A stretch of DNA of 64,000 bases, taken from NCBI RefSeq assembly GCF_014171475.1, contig NZ_CP048817.1, positions 1,674,001 through 1,738,000 on the forward strand, read 5' to 3'. The translations under genes were made by a program, and so were the position numbers. The DNA comes from Sphingomonas sp. So64.6b (GTDB lineage Bacteria > Pseudomonadota > Alphaproteobacteria > Sphingomonadales > Sphingomonadaceae). How positions within the stretch are numbered: position 1 is the first letter of the stretch; every line of letters begins with the position of its first letter. Positions 1 to 9,103 of this stretch are shown here, piece after piece. A model generated the notes under the pieces. That model ran no database searches, was not told where the DNA came from, and saw only the letters and a program-made list of their open reading frames with translations.

Positions 1-1131
1 GGCATAGATCGCGACCAGCCCGGTGCCGCTCAGCACCAGCAGCAATTGCAGCGGCAGGAAGCAGCATGCCATGCCGATCCCGCCGACCAGCAGCGTCCCG
101 ACCCAAGGCGACCCAAGTCTGGGGTGGATCGCGGTCATCCAGCGATCGATCGGCCGGCCCCAGCTCCCATCTCGGGCAGTGCCATAGAAGAATCGTGCGC
201 AAGCCAGGATGCAGGCGATCACCGCATTGATGATGGCGATCACCACACCGATCGACACCCAGGCCGACAGCGTCGCGCCACCGCGTAGCGTCACCAGGAT
301 ACCGAACGGATCGTCCGCAGTGACAAATGCGTGCAGGTCCGGCGCGCTCATCAGTCCGGCGATGAGTGGCAGCACTTCGAACAGCAGTGTGAAGCCAAGC
401 GCCCACATGATTGCGCGTGCGATCAGCTTAGATGGCTCATGCATCTCCTCGCCGAAATAGACCGCTGCGCCGTAGCCGTTGAGCGCGAAGATCGCGATCG
501 AGGTGGCCAGCCCGATCGAAGCGGGCGATGCCGGCACCAGCGCGCCGAGATCGGGCATCACCGGGTGCAACAGGAAGTCGCCGAACGGCCGCACCGCGTC
601 GGAAAAACCAAGCCACACGACCGCAGCGAGCGCCAGCACCTCGACCAGCAGGAAAAGGCCGGTGACCCAGGCGTTGACCCTGATCTGCAGCAACGCAATC
701 AGCGTCGATGCACCGACGATCGCAACCGCGACGGGGATTTGCGGCAGGCCCGGCACCAGGGTGGCCAGTACAGCACTGACACCGAGCCCGGCGACCGGTG
801 GAAAGAGCAAATTGTTGAACACATTGACGCCGAGCATGACAAAACCGGAGAGCGGCCCGAGCGTGTGTGCGACCATGACATATTCGCCACCCGCGACGGG
901 ATAGGCGGAGGACAGTTCGGCATAGACGAACGCGGTGGCGACACAGACCAGGCCGGCAAGCAGCATGGCCCAGATCGCCCCGGTGCCAGCTACCTGCAGC
1001 ATCCCGGGAATGATCACGAAGACCGAAGATGCCGGCGTCGCGACCGAAAGGGTGAGGAACAACACGCCCATGACGCCAAGGCTGCGAACCAGCCGCGATG
1101 GCGGTTCCGGACTTAGCTGGTCATTGAGCAT
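1..1131 (-). CDS. APC-family amino acid permease (C-terminus cut off by window edge)
   Basis: Reading the minus strand from the ATG at 1131 gives 377 uninterrupted codons to the left edge. The product is very hydrophobic with repeated membrane segments (for example MGVLFLTLSVATP near residue 21 and IGVVIAIINAVIACILACA late in the chain). A conserved GGEYVMVAHTLGP stretch and the loop ARFFYGTARDGS..P match the amino acid-polyamine-organocation (APC) superfamily, whose members are inner-membrane transporters of about 450-500 residues. Roughly the last fifth is therefore missing. A purine-rich stretch (GGGGGCGGAT) precedes the ATG. The substrate cannot be read from the sequence. Plus-strand open frames over this stretch are antisense shadows. 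Confidence 0.85.
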   Translation of the reverse strand, partial: MLNDQLSPEPPSRLVRSLGVMGVLFLTLSVATPASSVFVIIPGMLQVAGTGAIWAMLLAGLVCVATAFVYAELSSAYPVAGGEYVMVAHTLGPLSGFVMLGVNVFNNLLFPPVAGLGVSAVLATLVPGLPQIPVAVAIVGASTLIALLQIRVNAWVTGLFLLVEVLALAAVVWLGFSDAVRPFGDFLLHPVMPDLGALVPASPASIGLATSIAIFALNGYGAAVYFGEEMHEPSKLIARAIMWALGFTLLFEVLPLIAGLMSAPDLHAFVTADDPFGILVTLRGGATLSAWVSIGVVIAIINAVIACILACARFFYGTARDGSWGRPIDRWMTAIHPRLGSPWVGTLLVGGIGMACCFLPLQLLLVLSGTGLVAIYA

Positions 1132-1218
1132 CGTCTATCCGCCCCCGCGAGATCGTCTCGGTTGCGCACATGAGGCACGATAGGCATCGGGACAAGTCCC
1201 CGGCGCGGGATCTACCCC

Positions 1219-1247
1219 CGTCGTCCCGGCTTTCGCGGGGATAACGG
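1219..1247. repeat. REP-like palindromic repeat (half element)
   Basis: CGTCGTCCCGG and CGGGGATAACG form an imperfect hairpin between the permease start and the aspS stop. It resembles the longer CGTCA-CCCGG elements at 3077, 23589 and 33137. It may also act as a weak terminator for aspS. Confidence 0.5.
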
Positions 1248-1259
1248 TCGGTTCTGGTG

Positions 1260-3059
1260 TTACGCCGGCTTGACCGCCGGCGCGTCGATCGTGCGGATGT
1301 TGAGTTCCTTCAACTGTTTCGCGGTGGCGAAGTTGGGGGCGCCCATCATCAGGTCCTCGGCCTTTTGCGTCATCGGGAAGGTGATCACTTCGCGAATGTT
1401 CGGCTCGTCGGCGAGCAGCATGACGATCCGGTCCACGCCCGGCGCGGAGCCGCCATGCGGCGGGGCGCCGCACTTGAACGCGTTGATCATGCCCGCGAAG
1501 TTCGTATCGACATCGGCCTGAGTATAACCGGCGATTTCGAACGCCTTGTACATGATCTCCGGCTTGTGGTTCCGCACCGCGCCCGACGATAATTCGATGC
1601 CGTTGCACACGATGTCATACTGATAAGCGAGGATATCGAGCGGGTTCATCGTCTCCAGCGCTTCCATCTCGCCTTGCGGCATCGAGAAGGGGTTGTGGCT
1701 GAAATCGACCTTTTTCGCGTCCTCGTCATATTCGAACATCGGGAAATCGACGATCCAGCAGAACTCGAAGCGGTTCTGGTCGATCAGACCGAGCTGATCG
1801 GCGACGCGCGTGCGCGCCAGCCCTGCGAGCTTCGCCGCCTGGGCTTCCTTGCCCGCCGCGAAGAAGATGCCGTCATTCGGACCAAGGCCAAGCGCCGCGG
1901 CAATCGCCTTCATGCCGTCCTGGCCGTGGTTATTGGCGATCGGGCCGCCAAACACACCGTCCTTCTGCGTCGCATAGCCCAGGCCGGGGAAACCCTCGCT
2001 CTGCGCCCAGCCGTTCATGTCGTCGAAGAATTTGCGGCTCTTCTCATGCGTGTCAGGTGCCGGCAGTGCACGCACCACGTCACCATTCTCGACCATCGAG
2101 GCGAAGCGGCCGAAGCCCGACCCCTTGAACAAGTCGGATACGTCGGTGATCAGGATCGGGTTGCGCAGATCGGGCTTGTCGTTGCCGTATTTCAGCATCG
2201 ATTCGCGATACGGGATACGCTTGAACGGCAATGGCGATACGGTTCGCCCCTTGCCTTGCCAGTTGGCGAATTCCTCGAACACGCCGTGCAGCACCGGCTC
2301 GATCGCCGCGAACACATCGTTCTGCGTGACATAGCTCATCTCGAAATCGAGCTGGTAGAATTCACCGGGCGAGCGATCGGCGCGCGCGTCTTCGTCGCGG
2401 AAACAGGGCGCGATCTGGAAATATTTGTCGAAACCGGCGACCATCAGCAGCTGCTTGAACATCTGCGGCGCCTGCGGCAGCGCGTAGAATTTGCCTGGAT
2501 GGACACGGCTCGGCACGAGATAGTCGCGCGCGCCCTCAGGCGACGACGCGGTCAGGATCGGGGTCTGGAATTCGGTAAAGCCCTGCCCGATCATCCGGCT
2601 GCGTAGCGACGAAATGACGTTCGAACGTAGCAGGATATTAGCGTGAAGCCGCTCGCGCCGCAAATCGAGGAAGCGGTAGCGCAGCCGGATTTCCTCGGGA
2701 TATTCATTCTCGCCGAACACCGGCATCGGCAATTCCTGCGCCGCCGACTGCACCACGACGTCGCGCGCACGAATCTCGATCTCACCCGAGGGCAGGTTCG
2801 CATTCACCGTCTCGGGCGAGCGCGCGACGACATCGCCGGTAATCGTCACGACGGATTCGGCGCGCAGCTTGTCGAGCACGGCATGAGTCGGACTGTCGCT
2901 GTCGGTGACGATCTGGGTGATGCCGTAATGGTCGCGCAGATCGACGAACAGCAGATTGCCGTGGTCGCGCTTGCGATGGATCCAGCCGCTGAGCTTGACG
3001 GATGTCCCGACATCGGCGGCGCGGAGTTGTGCGCAAGTGTGCGTGCGATAGGCGTGCAT
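1260..3059 (-). CDS. aspS: Aspartyl-tRNA synthetase
   Basis: This cytoplasmic class II synthetase charges tRNA with aspartate. The 599-residue length matches bacterial AspRS. Visible parts are an N-terminal OB-fold anticodon-binding domain ([19 protein letters not shown]), class II motif 2 ([19 protein letters not shown]), an inserted GAD-type domain in the middle, and motif 3 ([13 protein letters not shown]) near the C-terminus. The ATG at 3059 gives the typical start [12 protein letters not shown]. Many alphaproteobacterial AspRS enzymes also charge tRNA-Asn for later amidation, but whether this one does cannot be read by eye. It lies divergent to rnd across a REP-like element. Confidence 0.97.
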   Translation of the reverse strand: MHAYRTHTCAQLRAADVGTSVKLSGWIHRKRDHGNLLFVDLRDHYGITQIVTDSDSPTHAVLDKLRAESVVTITGDVVARSPETVNANLPSGEIEIRARDVVVQSAAQELPMPVFGENEYPEEIRLRYRFLDLRRERLHANILLRSNVISSLRSRMIGQGFTEFQTPILTASSPEGARDYLVPSRVHPGKFYALPQAPQMFKQLLMVAGFDKYFQIAPCFRDEDARADRSPGEFYQLDFEMSYVTQNDVFAAIEPVLHGVFEEFANWQGKGRTVSPLPFKRIPYRESMLKYGNDKPDLRNPILITDVSDLFKGSGFGRFASMVENGDVVRALPAPDTHEKSRKFFDDMNGWAQSEGFPGLGYATQKDGVFGGPIANNHGQDGMKAIAAALGLGPNDGIFFAAGKEAQAAKLAGLARTRVADQLGLIDQNRFEFCWIVDFPMFEYDEDAKKVDFSHNPFSMPQGEMEALETMNPLDILAYQYDIVCNGIELSSGAVRNHKPEIMYKAFEIAGYTQADVDTNFAGMINAFKCGAPPHGGSAPGVDRIVMLLADEPNIREVITFPMTQKAEDLMMGAPNFATAKQLKELNIRTIDAPAVKPA

Positions 3060-3076
3060 GATTCTTCTTCTCTGTA

Positions 3077-3157
3077 CGTCATCCCGGTAAAGGCCGGGGT
3101 CTCATGGGGAGACGAACCGTCCGCCCCACAAAGGTCCCGGCCTGCGCAGGGATGACG
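3077..3157. repeat. REP-like intergenic palindromic element
   Basis: The ends CGTCATCCCGG and GGGATGACG are inverted, and the interior holds paired AAAGGCCGGGG / GGTCCCGGCCTG segments. It lies between the divergent aspS and rnd starts. The same end motif recurs at 23589-23708 and 33137-33242. Confidence 0.7.
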
Positions 3158-3231
3158 GTGAAATGGTGGCGCCGCGCTTTCCCTTCACACGCCTCTTTGT
3201 CAACCCGCTCGCCTGTCGCTATGGGGTCAAG

Positions 3232-4407
3232 ATGCATATCCATGACCTGATCACCGACAGCGCCACCCTCGCCAATCTCTGCAGCCGATTGTCGCAAGCC
3301 GACTTTGTCTGTGTCGATACCGAATTCATGCGAGAGAACACCTTCTGGCCGGAACTCTGCCTGATCCAGATCGCCGATGTGAACGAGGCGGCGGCGATCG
3401 ATCCGATGGTGGCCGGGCTGGATATGAAGCCGCTGCTCGACTTGCTGGTCGATAATGAGGATGTGCTGAAGGTGTTCCACGCCGGCGGCCAGGACCTGGA
3501 AATCGTCTATAATCTCACTGGCAAGACGCCGCACCCGCTGTTCGACACGCAGGTCGCGGCGATGGCGCTCGGCCAGGGCGAGCAGATCGGCTATTCCAAT
3601 CTGGTCGATTCCTATCTCGGTATCGTCGTCGATAAGGGCGCGCGCTTCACCGACTGGTCGCGCCGCCCGCTCGACGCCCGGCAGATCGAATATGCGATCG
3701 GCGATGTCACTCATCTGGCGAAAATTTTTCCCAAGATGCTCGACCGGTTGCGCAAGACCGGGCGCGGCGAATGGCTCGATCAGGAGATGGAACGGATCGG
3801 CAATCCGGCCAATTATGCCAATGATCCCGAAGAGGCGTGGAAGCGTATCCGCATCGCCGGCCGCAAACCCGATGTGCTCGGGCGGTTGAAGGCGCTCGCC
3901 CGCTGGCGTGAGCTGGAGGCGCAAAGCAAGGACCTTCCGCGCGGCCGCATCGTCAAGGACGAGACGATCGCCGACATCGCCGGCCATCCACCGCGCAAGC
4001 AGAGCGATCTGGCCAAGGTGCGTGGGTTATCGGCGACCTGGGCGGGCAATGATATCGGCGGCCGGATGATGGCGGCGCTCGAGGCCGCGGTGCCGATGAC
4101 ATTGGACGAAATGCCCGCGCGTGACGATCGCAAGCCCGGCCTCGGCAAGGACGGCGCGCTGGTCGCCGATCTGCTCAAGCTGCTACTCAAGATCCGCTCC
4201 AAGGAAATCGATGTTGCATCGCGCTTGCTTGCACGGAGCGAAGATCTCGAAGCGCTGGCGGCGGGGCAGCGTGACGGCCTGCCGATTCTGCAGGGCTGGC
4301 GTTTCGATCAGTTCGGCCGGGATGCGCTCGACCTGGTCGAAGGGCGGCTCGCTTTTGCCGTGGTCGGCGGGAAGCTCAAAATGACTCGAACGGAGGATGT
4401 CGCATGA
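3232..4407 (+). CDS. rnd: Ribonuclease D
   Basis: RNase D is a 3'-5' exoribonuclease involved in trimming tRNA and other stable RNAs. The frame is open from a GTG/ATG at 3163, but the ATG at 3232 (MHIHDLITD) gives the usual RNase D start and a normal length of 391 residues. The extra upstream codons run into the REP-like element. The DEDDy active site is visible: D29/E31 in VDTEFMREN, the Asp in HAGGQDLEIVYN, and the C-terminal YAIGDVTHL motif. An HRDC domain follows (around residues 205-285). The stop overlaps the next start by 4 bp. Confidence 0.95.
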   Translation: MHIHDLITDSATLANLCSRLSQADFVCVDTEFMRENTFWPELCLIQIADVNEAAAIDPMVAGLDMKPLLDLLVDNEDVLKVFHAGGQDLEIVYNLTGKTPHPLFDTQVAAMALGQGEQIGYSNLVDSYLGIVVDKGARFTDWSRRPLDARQIEYAIGDVTHLAKIFPKMLDRLRKTGRGEWLDQEMERIGNPANYANDPEEAWKRIRIAGRKPDVLGRLKALARWRELEAQSKDLPRGRIVKDETIADIAGHPPRKQSDLAKVRGLSATWAGNDIGGRMMAALEAAVPMTLDEMPARDDRKPGLGKDGALVADLLKLLLKIRSKEIDVASRLLARSEDLEALAAGQRDGLPILQGWRFDQFGRDALDLVEGRLAFAVVGGKLKMTRTEDVA

Positions 4408-4706
4408 AGATCGCCACAGCTTTGATCGCCCCGGCAATGGTCGCCGCGTTCGCGCTTGCCGGATGCATGGAGGGTCGTCCCACGCCCCTCCCCGGCCCGC
4501 CACGCGCATGTAACGCCGACCGCGCGCAGAACCTGATCGGCCAGCGCGCGACGCCCGCGCTGGTCGGCAAGGCCAAGCGCCGGTCGGGCGCGTCGGTTGC
4601 GCGAAGGATCACGCCCGAGATGCGGGTGACGATGGAATTCCGCGCCGACCGTGTGAATGTCTGGGTCAGTACCGACGGCCGGGCCGAGCGAATCAGTTGC
4701 GGCTGA
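4404..4706 (+). CDS. Lipoprotein of the peptidase inhibitor I78 type
   Basis: This is a 100-residue secreted protein. The N-terminus MKIATALIAPAMVAAFALAG-C is a lipoprotein signal with a LAGC lipobox, so it is probably lipidated at Cys20. The mature part carries features of the I78 serine-protease-inhibitor family: a Cys near the start, NLIGQRATPAL, a RRITPEMRVTMEFRADRVNVW segment and a final SCG. It starts inside the rnd stop codon (ATGA overlap), so it is translated with rnd. Its stop abuts the ppx stop with no spacer. Inhibitor function is inferred from the family only. Confidence 0.8.
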   Translation: MKIATALIAPAMVAAFALAGCMEGRPTPLPGPPRACNADRAQNLIGQRATPALVGKAKRRSGASVARRITPEMRVTMEFRADRVNVWVSTDGRAERISCG

Positions 4707-6224
4707 TCATCCTGAGGTGATCAGGACGGGCTCGCGGTCGTGCGATACGGCGAGCGCCTTGTGACGCCGCTCGACCGCTTCGCCATAAAGCGCGGCATCG
4801 CGCGGCTCGAGATGCAACGACAAGGTCGTCGGCCCGATATGAAGGTGTGAGCGAAGCAGCGGACCGGCCAGCCCGCCGCTCAGCCGCTGGCCGAGGCGCA
4901 TCGCCAGCCCCCATGCCGTCGCGCGCTTGAGATCCACCAGGGGCGCGAGTTCGCTGATTGGCGCGGGCGTATCGGTCCCGCCACCAAGGCTGGTGAACAA
5001 GGCCTGCGCCATCAGCGCGCGGCCGCGTGCGTCGATCGCCACCCAATTGCCATGCAGCGCGATCTCCACGCCACGTTCGGCGCGGAATTCCGGGTTGGCG
5101 CGCCAGCCTACATCGGCAAGTTGGCAAGCGGCATGACGCAAACGTGCCATTTCGGGTGGATCGCCGGCAAACAGCGGTGCAATCCATTCATCGAGCAAAT
5201 CGCCATGCTCGACGAAACGGCCATGACGGCGCCCTTCGTCGCGGGTCGCGACGATCAACGGGTCTTCGCTGCGCATGGCGGGATCGAGATCGCCATAGAG
5301 CAACCCCTCGCGCAGGCCGAAGGCCGAGACGATCGTCGTCTCGCTGCCGAGATGCTTGATCAACGCCGACAACAGCGCAGCGCCGTCGCCCAATGTCGCG
5401 GCGCGGGCCGAGGAAAGCCCGGGTATGGTGCGCAAGCGCCCCTTGGCGACGTGGCTGATCGTGCGGTTCATGCGCGCGATGGCCAGCGGCGGCATGGCAT
5501 ATTGGTGGATCACCGGCAGCGGATAGTCGTTGATATGCATGTCGAGTCGCGCCAGCGCACGCCATGATCCGCCGACAAGATAGAGGGGCAACCCTTGCCC
5601 CTTGCCCGTCCAGCCGGCCTGTTTGATCGCCTTGGCGACCTGACGATCGAGTGCGCCCTGGCCGCCTTTGGTGCGGATCGGGCCGACTCGCAGCACACCG
5701 AACGGGAACGACACACGATCACGCACTTGTCCCTGCGATACGCGAACCAGTTCGAGGCTGCCGCCACCGAGATCGCCGACAATGCCCTCGGCATCGGGAA
5801 TCGCCGACAGCACGCCATGCCCTGCCGCCATCGCCTCCTGCTCGCCCGACAGAAGTTCGACCTCGAGCCCAAGCTTGCGCGCGGTGTCGATCAGCGTGCC
5901 GCCATTGGATGCATCGCGTACGGCGGCGGTCGCGACGGTGCGTAGTCGGGAAACCTCCATCTCGCGCGCGACTGCCGCGAATCGCGCGAGCGCGAGCCCG
6001 GCCTTGGCCAGGCCGTCCTTGCCGATCGCACCGGTTTCCGAAAGGCCGCGCCCGAGCCCGGCCATGACCTTCTCGTTGAACAGGATCGCCGGCAACCGCT
6101 CGGGGCCCTGATAGATTACCAGGCGGATCGAATTGGATCCGATGTCGATGATACCGGTGCGCGGTTCCGCTTGCGGCTCGAGCTTCGGCTTGCGGAACAA
6201 CAGGGTCGGCATTGCCGGCTTCAA
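4707..6224 (-). CDS. ppx: Exopolyphosphatase / Ppx-GppA phosphatase
   Basis: Ppx/GppA enzymes split phosphate from polyphosphate or the 5' phosphate from pppGpp. The N-terminal phosphate-binding loop GIIDIGSNSIRLVIYQG (around residues 24-40) and the second motif VGDLGGGSLELVRV place it in the ASKHA-fold Ppx/GppA family. At 505 residues it includes the C-terminal HD-like extension. Its ATG overlaps the ppk1 stop by 4 bp, so polyphosphate synthesis and breakdown are encoded on one transcript. Which of the two substrates dominates cannot be told from sequence alone. Confidence 0.93.
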   Translation of the reverse strand: MKPAMPTLLFRKPKLEPQAEPRTGIIDIGSNSIRLVIYQGPERLPAILFNEKVMAGLGRGLSETGAIGKDGLAKAGLALARFAAVAREMEVSRLRTVATAAVRDASNGGTLIDTARKLGLEVELLSGEQEAMAAGHGVLSAIPDAEGIVGDLGGGSLELVRVSQGQVRDRVSFPFGVLRVGPIRTKGGQGALDRQVAKAIKQAGWTGKGQGLPLYLVGGSWRALARLDMHINDYPLPVIHQYAMPPLAIARMNRTISHVAKGRLRTIPGLSSARAATLGDGAALLSALIKHLGSETTIVSAFGLREGLLYGDLDPAMRSEDPLIVATRDEGRRHGRFVEHGDLLDEWIAPLFAGDPPEMARLRHAACQLADVGWRANPEFRAERGVEIALHGNWVAIDARGRALMAQALFTSLGGGTDTPAPISELAPLVDLKRATAWGLAMRLGQRLSGGLAGPLLRSHLHIGPTTLSLHLEPRDAALYGEAVERRHKALAVSHDREPVLITSG

Positions 6225-8443
6225 CGCCGACGACGCAGCGAAAGTTTCGGCACGGCTTCACCCAGTTCCAACGCGGCCCCGCGGCCCGATAGCGACGGGT
6301 TGGTCATGAAATAACGATGCAGGTTGAACGGCCGGTCACCCGGTTCGACCCGGACATATTCGCCATCTGCCTGAAGATCCCAGCTTTGTTCCGTGTCGAT
6401 CAGATTGGCGACCATCACCTGATCGAGGATCTGGTCGTGCACCGTCTCATTTTCGATCGGCAGCATATATTCGACGCGACGGTCGAAATTGCGCGGCATC
6501 CAGTCGGCCGAGGAGATGAACAGTTTGGCGCCGTCATTGGGCAGCGCCTTGCCGTTACCGAACGCCCAGATACGGCTGTGTTCGAGGAAACGCCCGATCA
6601 CCGATTTGACTCGGATATTCTCCGACATGTCCGGCACGCCGGGACGCAGGCAGCAGATGCCGCGGATGATGAGTTCGATCTCCACGCCGGCATTGCTCGC
6701 CTCGTAGAGCTTTTCGATGATCGCCGGGTCGACCAGCGAATTCATCTTCGCCCAGATCGCTGCGGGCCTACTTGCCCTGGCGCTGGCGATCTCGGCGTCG
6801 ATCAGTTGGACCAGCTTGGGCCGCAAGTCGCGCGGCGACAGGCTGATCAGCGCCATATCGTGCGGTTCGACATAGCCGGTGACGTAATTGAACATCTGCG
6901 CCGCGTCGCGGCCGAGGCGCGGATCGGCAGTGAAGAAGCTCAGATCGGTGTAGATCTTTGCAGTCTGCGGATGATAATTGCCGGTGCCGAAATGGCAGTA
7001 GGTGCGAAATTGCCCGGCCTCGCGCCGCACCACCATCGACACCTTGGCGTGGGTCTTCCACTCCATGAAGCCATAGACGACCTGTACACCCGCGCGTTCC
7101 AGCGCGGAAGCCCAGACGAGGTTCTGCTCTTCGTCGAAACGTGCCTTTAATTCGACCACGGCGGTGACCGATTTGCCCGATTCGGCCGCGGCGATCAGCG
7201 CGTTGATCACGGCCGGCTGCTTGCCCGCGCGATACAGCGTCTGCTTGATCGCTACGACATCGGGGTCGGCCGCCGCCTGTTTCAGGAAAGCGAGCACCAC
7301 ATCGAAGGTTTCGTACGGATGATGGACGACGATGTCCTTGGACCGGATCGCCGCAAAACAATCGCCGCCGAATTCGCGGATCCGTTCGGGAAAGCGCGGG
7401 CTGTATGGCGTGAATTTCAGGTCGGGCCGGTCCTCGTCGACGATCGATTCGAGGTCGCCGATGCCCAGAAAAGTGCCGCCTTCGGTAACGAATGCGTCGG
7501 CGCCGCCAAGTTCTGCGCGTAGCGCGGTCGACAGGCTGTCCGGCATGCCTGATTCGAGTTCGAGCCGGATGACGCGCCCGCGCCGGCGACGCTTGATCGC
7601 ATTGGCGAAGTAGCGGACCAGGTCCTCCGCTTCTTCCTCGATCTCGATATCACTGTCGCGCAACACGCGGAATTCGGCCGCGCCCTGCACTTCATATCCA
7701 GGAAAGATCAGCGAGGAGAAACGCTTCACCAGCGATTCGATCGCGACATAACGCGCCTTTTCGCCCGATCCGGTTTTGCCAGGCCCCTCTTTGCCGGACC
7801 CATCCTTGCCGGGCAGGCGGACGAAACGCGCCATCGTCGCCGGCAACATGACCAGTTCGCGAATCGGCTCCTTGTCGGACTGGCGGACAAGATCGAACAT
7901 CACTGCCAGGCCCTTGTTGGGCATGAACGGGAACGGATGCGCGGGATCGAGCGCTTGCGGCGTCAGAATCGGGAAGATCTGTTCGCGGAAATGCGTTTCG
8001 AGCCACGCCACGTCATCGGCGCCGACAGAGGCATCGATCGTCTTCGATCCCAACACCTCGATACCGGTTTCGCCGAGCTGATGGCGCAAGTCGCGCCACA
8101 CCGCGCGCTGGCTTTGCACCAGGGCATCGGCCTCGCCGACCACGGCCGCCAACTGTTGTCCTGCGGTCATCCCATCGACCGATCGGCGATCGACATCCTG
8201 CGCAAGCTGCCCTTTCAGGCCGGCAACGCGCACCATGAAGAACTCGTCGAGATTGGAGCCGGAGATCGACAGGAAGCGCAGCCGTTCGAGCAACGGATGC
8301 GCCGCATTGCATGCTTCTTCGAGTACGCGCCGGTTGAACGCCAGCCAGGAGAGTTCGCGGTTGAAATAGCGATCGCTGCCCAATCCTTCCGCAAAGGGGT
8401 CGTCATCGTCGTCGATACGCACGATATGAGCGGGGCGGGTCAT
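6221..8443 (-). CDS. ppk1: Polyphosphate kinase 1
   Basis: PPK1 polymerises the terminal phosphate of ATP into polyphosphate. The 740-residue protein has the family N-domain start YFNRELSWLAFNRRVLEEA, the catalytic His region CHFGTGNYHPQTAKIYTDLS, and the C-terminal SADWMPRNFDRRVEYMLPI block. It is followed by ppx in overlap and preceded, 24 bp away, by the Hda-like gene, so all four leftward genes from about 10.36 kb probably form one operon. The first residues are acidic (IDDDDDPFAEG), a common variable leader. Confidence 0.97.
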   Translation of the reverse strand: MTRPAHIVRIDDDDDPFAEGLGSDRYFNRELSWLAFNRRVLEEACNAAHPLLERLRFLSISGSNLDEFFMVRVAGLKGQLAQDVDRRSVDGMTAGQQLAAVVGEADALVQSQRAVWRDLRHQLGETGIEVLGSKTIDASVGADDVAWLETHFREQIFPILTPQALDPAHPFPFMPNKGLAVMFDLVRQSDKEPIRELVMLPATMARFVRLPGKDGSGKEGPGKTGSGEKARYVAIESLVKRFSSLIFPGYEVQGAAEFRVLRDSDIEIEEEAEDLVRYFANAIKRRRRGRVIRLELESGMPDSLSTALRAELGGADAFVTEGGTFLGIGDLESIVDEDRPDLKFTPYSPRFPERIREFGGDCFAAIRSKDIVVHHPYETFDVVLAFLKQAAADPDVVAIKQTLYRAGKQPAVINALIAAAESGKSVTAVVELKARFDEEQNLVWASALERAGVQVVYGFMEWKTHAKVSMVVRREAGQFRTYCHFGTGNYHPQTAKIYTDLSFFTADPRLGRDAAQMFNYVTGYVEPHDMALISLSPRDLRPKLVQLIDAEIASARASRPAAIWAKMNSLVDPAIIEKLYEASNAGVEIELIIRGICCLRPGVPDMSENIRVKSVIGRFLEHSRIWAFGNGKALPNDGAKLFISSADWMPRNFDRRVEYMLPIENETVHDQILDQVMVANLIDTEQSWDLQADGEYVRVEPGDRPFNLHRYFMTNPSLSGRGAALELGEAVPKLSLRRRR

Positions 8444-8467
8444 CAGGGTTCTCGTCTGGAAATGGCG

Positions 8468-9103
8468 TCAGGGATCGGTGGAGGGCGATTCGGCCGCGCC
8501 CTCGCTGATAAGCCCGATTTCGGACAAAGTCGCGCGCGCCAGCGGGATCGACAGACGTTTCCGGCGTTCCATCACCGTCTGATCGAGCGCATCGACAGCG
8601 CGAAGCAGCGCGATATGGCTGCGCTCGACTCGCATCAGCAGCCATTGAATCAGGTCGGGCCGTGCGTCGAGCCCGCGGCGCAGGAACATGCGCTCGAACA
8701 ATGCCTGCATCAGCACATCATCGGGCGGCCCGATCTTGGCGATCGGGCTCGCGGCGAGGCGTGAGCGCAGATCGGGCAGCTTGACGCTCCATTCGGGCGG
8801 CGCCGCGTCCGCGACGATCACCAGCGGGCTGCGCGCCTCCTGCGCGCGATTCCAGGCGTGGAATAGCGCGGTCTCGCTTTGACGCTCGGCATCGTCGATG
8901 ATCGTGCCGCCGCTCTTCGCCGCGAAGATCCGCGCCAGCAGGCTGCGGCCCGATTTGCGTGGGCCGGTGAGTATCACCGACATGACTGGCCAGGACGCCC
9001 AGCGTTCGAGCTGTTGCACGGCGCGGGAATTCGACTCGCTGACCAAAAACTCGTCGTCGCGCGGGTCGGCTGGCCATTCGAACGGCAGCGCGATCTGGCT
9101 CAT
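8468..9103 (-). CDS. hdaA: Hda-like DnaA regulatory ATPase
   Basis: This is a 211-residue AAA+ protein resembling the DnaA ATPase core without the DNA-binding domain, as in Hda/HdaA, which works with the sliding clamp to hydrolyse DnaA-ATP after replication starts. The N-terminal MSQIALPFEW fits a clamp-binding QxxLPF-type peptide (QIALPF at residues 3-8). The P-loop region reads GPRKSGRS (residues 47-54), with Arg where Walker A normally has Lys. A sensor-like IIDDAE motif follows. The start overlaps the upstream gene's stop by 4 bp. Assignment is by architecture. Confidence 0.82.
   Translation of the reverse strand: MSQIALPFEWPADPRDDEFLVSESNSRAVQQLERWASWPVMSVILTGPRKSGRSLLARIFAAKSGGTIIDDAERQSETALFHAWNRAQEARSPLVIVADAAPPEWSVKLPDLRSRLAASPIAKIGPPDDVLMQALFERMFLRRGLDARPDLIQWLLMRVERSHIALLRAVDALDQTVMERRKRLSIPLARATLSEIGLISEGAAESPSTDP

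Noticed and set aside
331..1116. Long plus-strand frame at the left edge
   Set aside because: It is antisense to a clear APC permease with strong membrane-helix pattern; its product is low-complexity D/R/H-rich.
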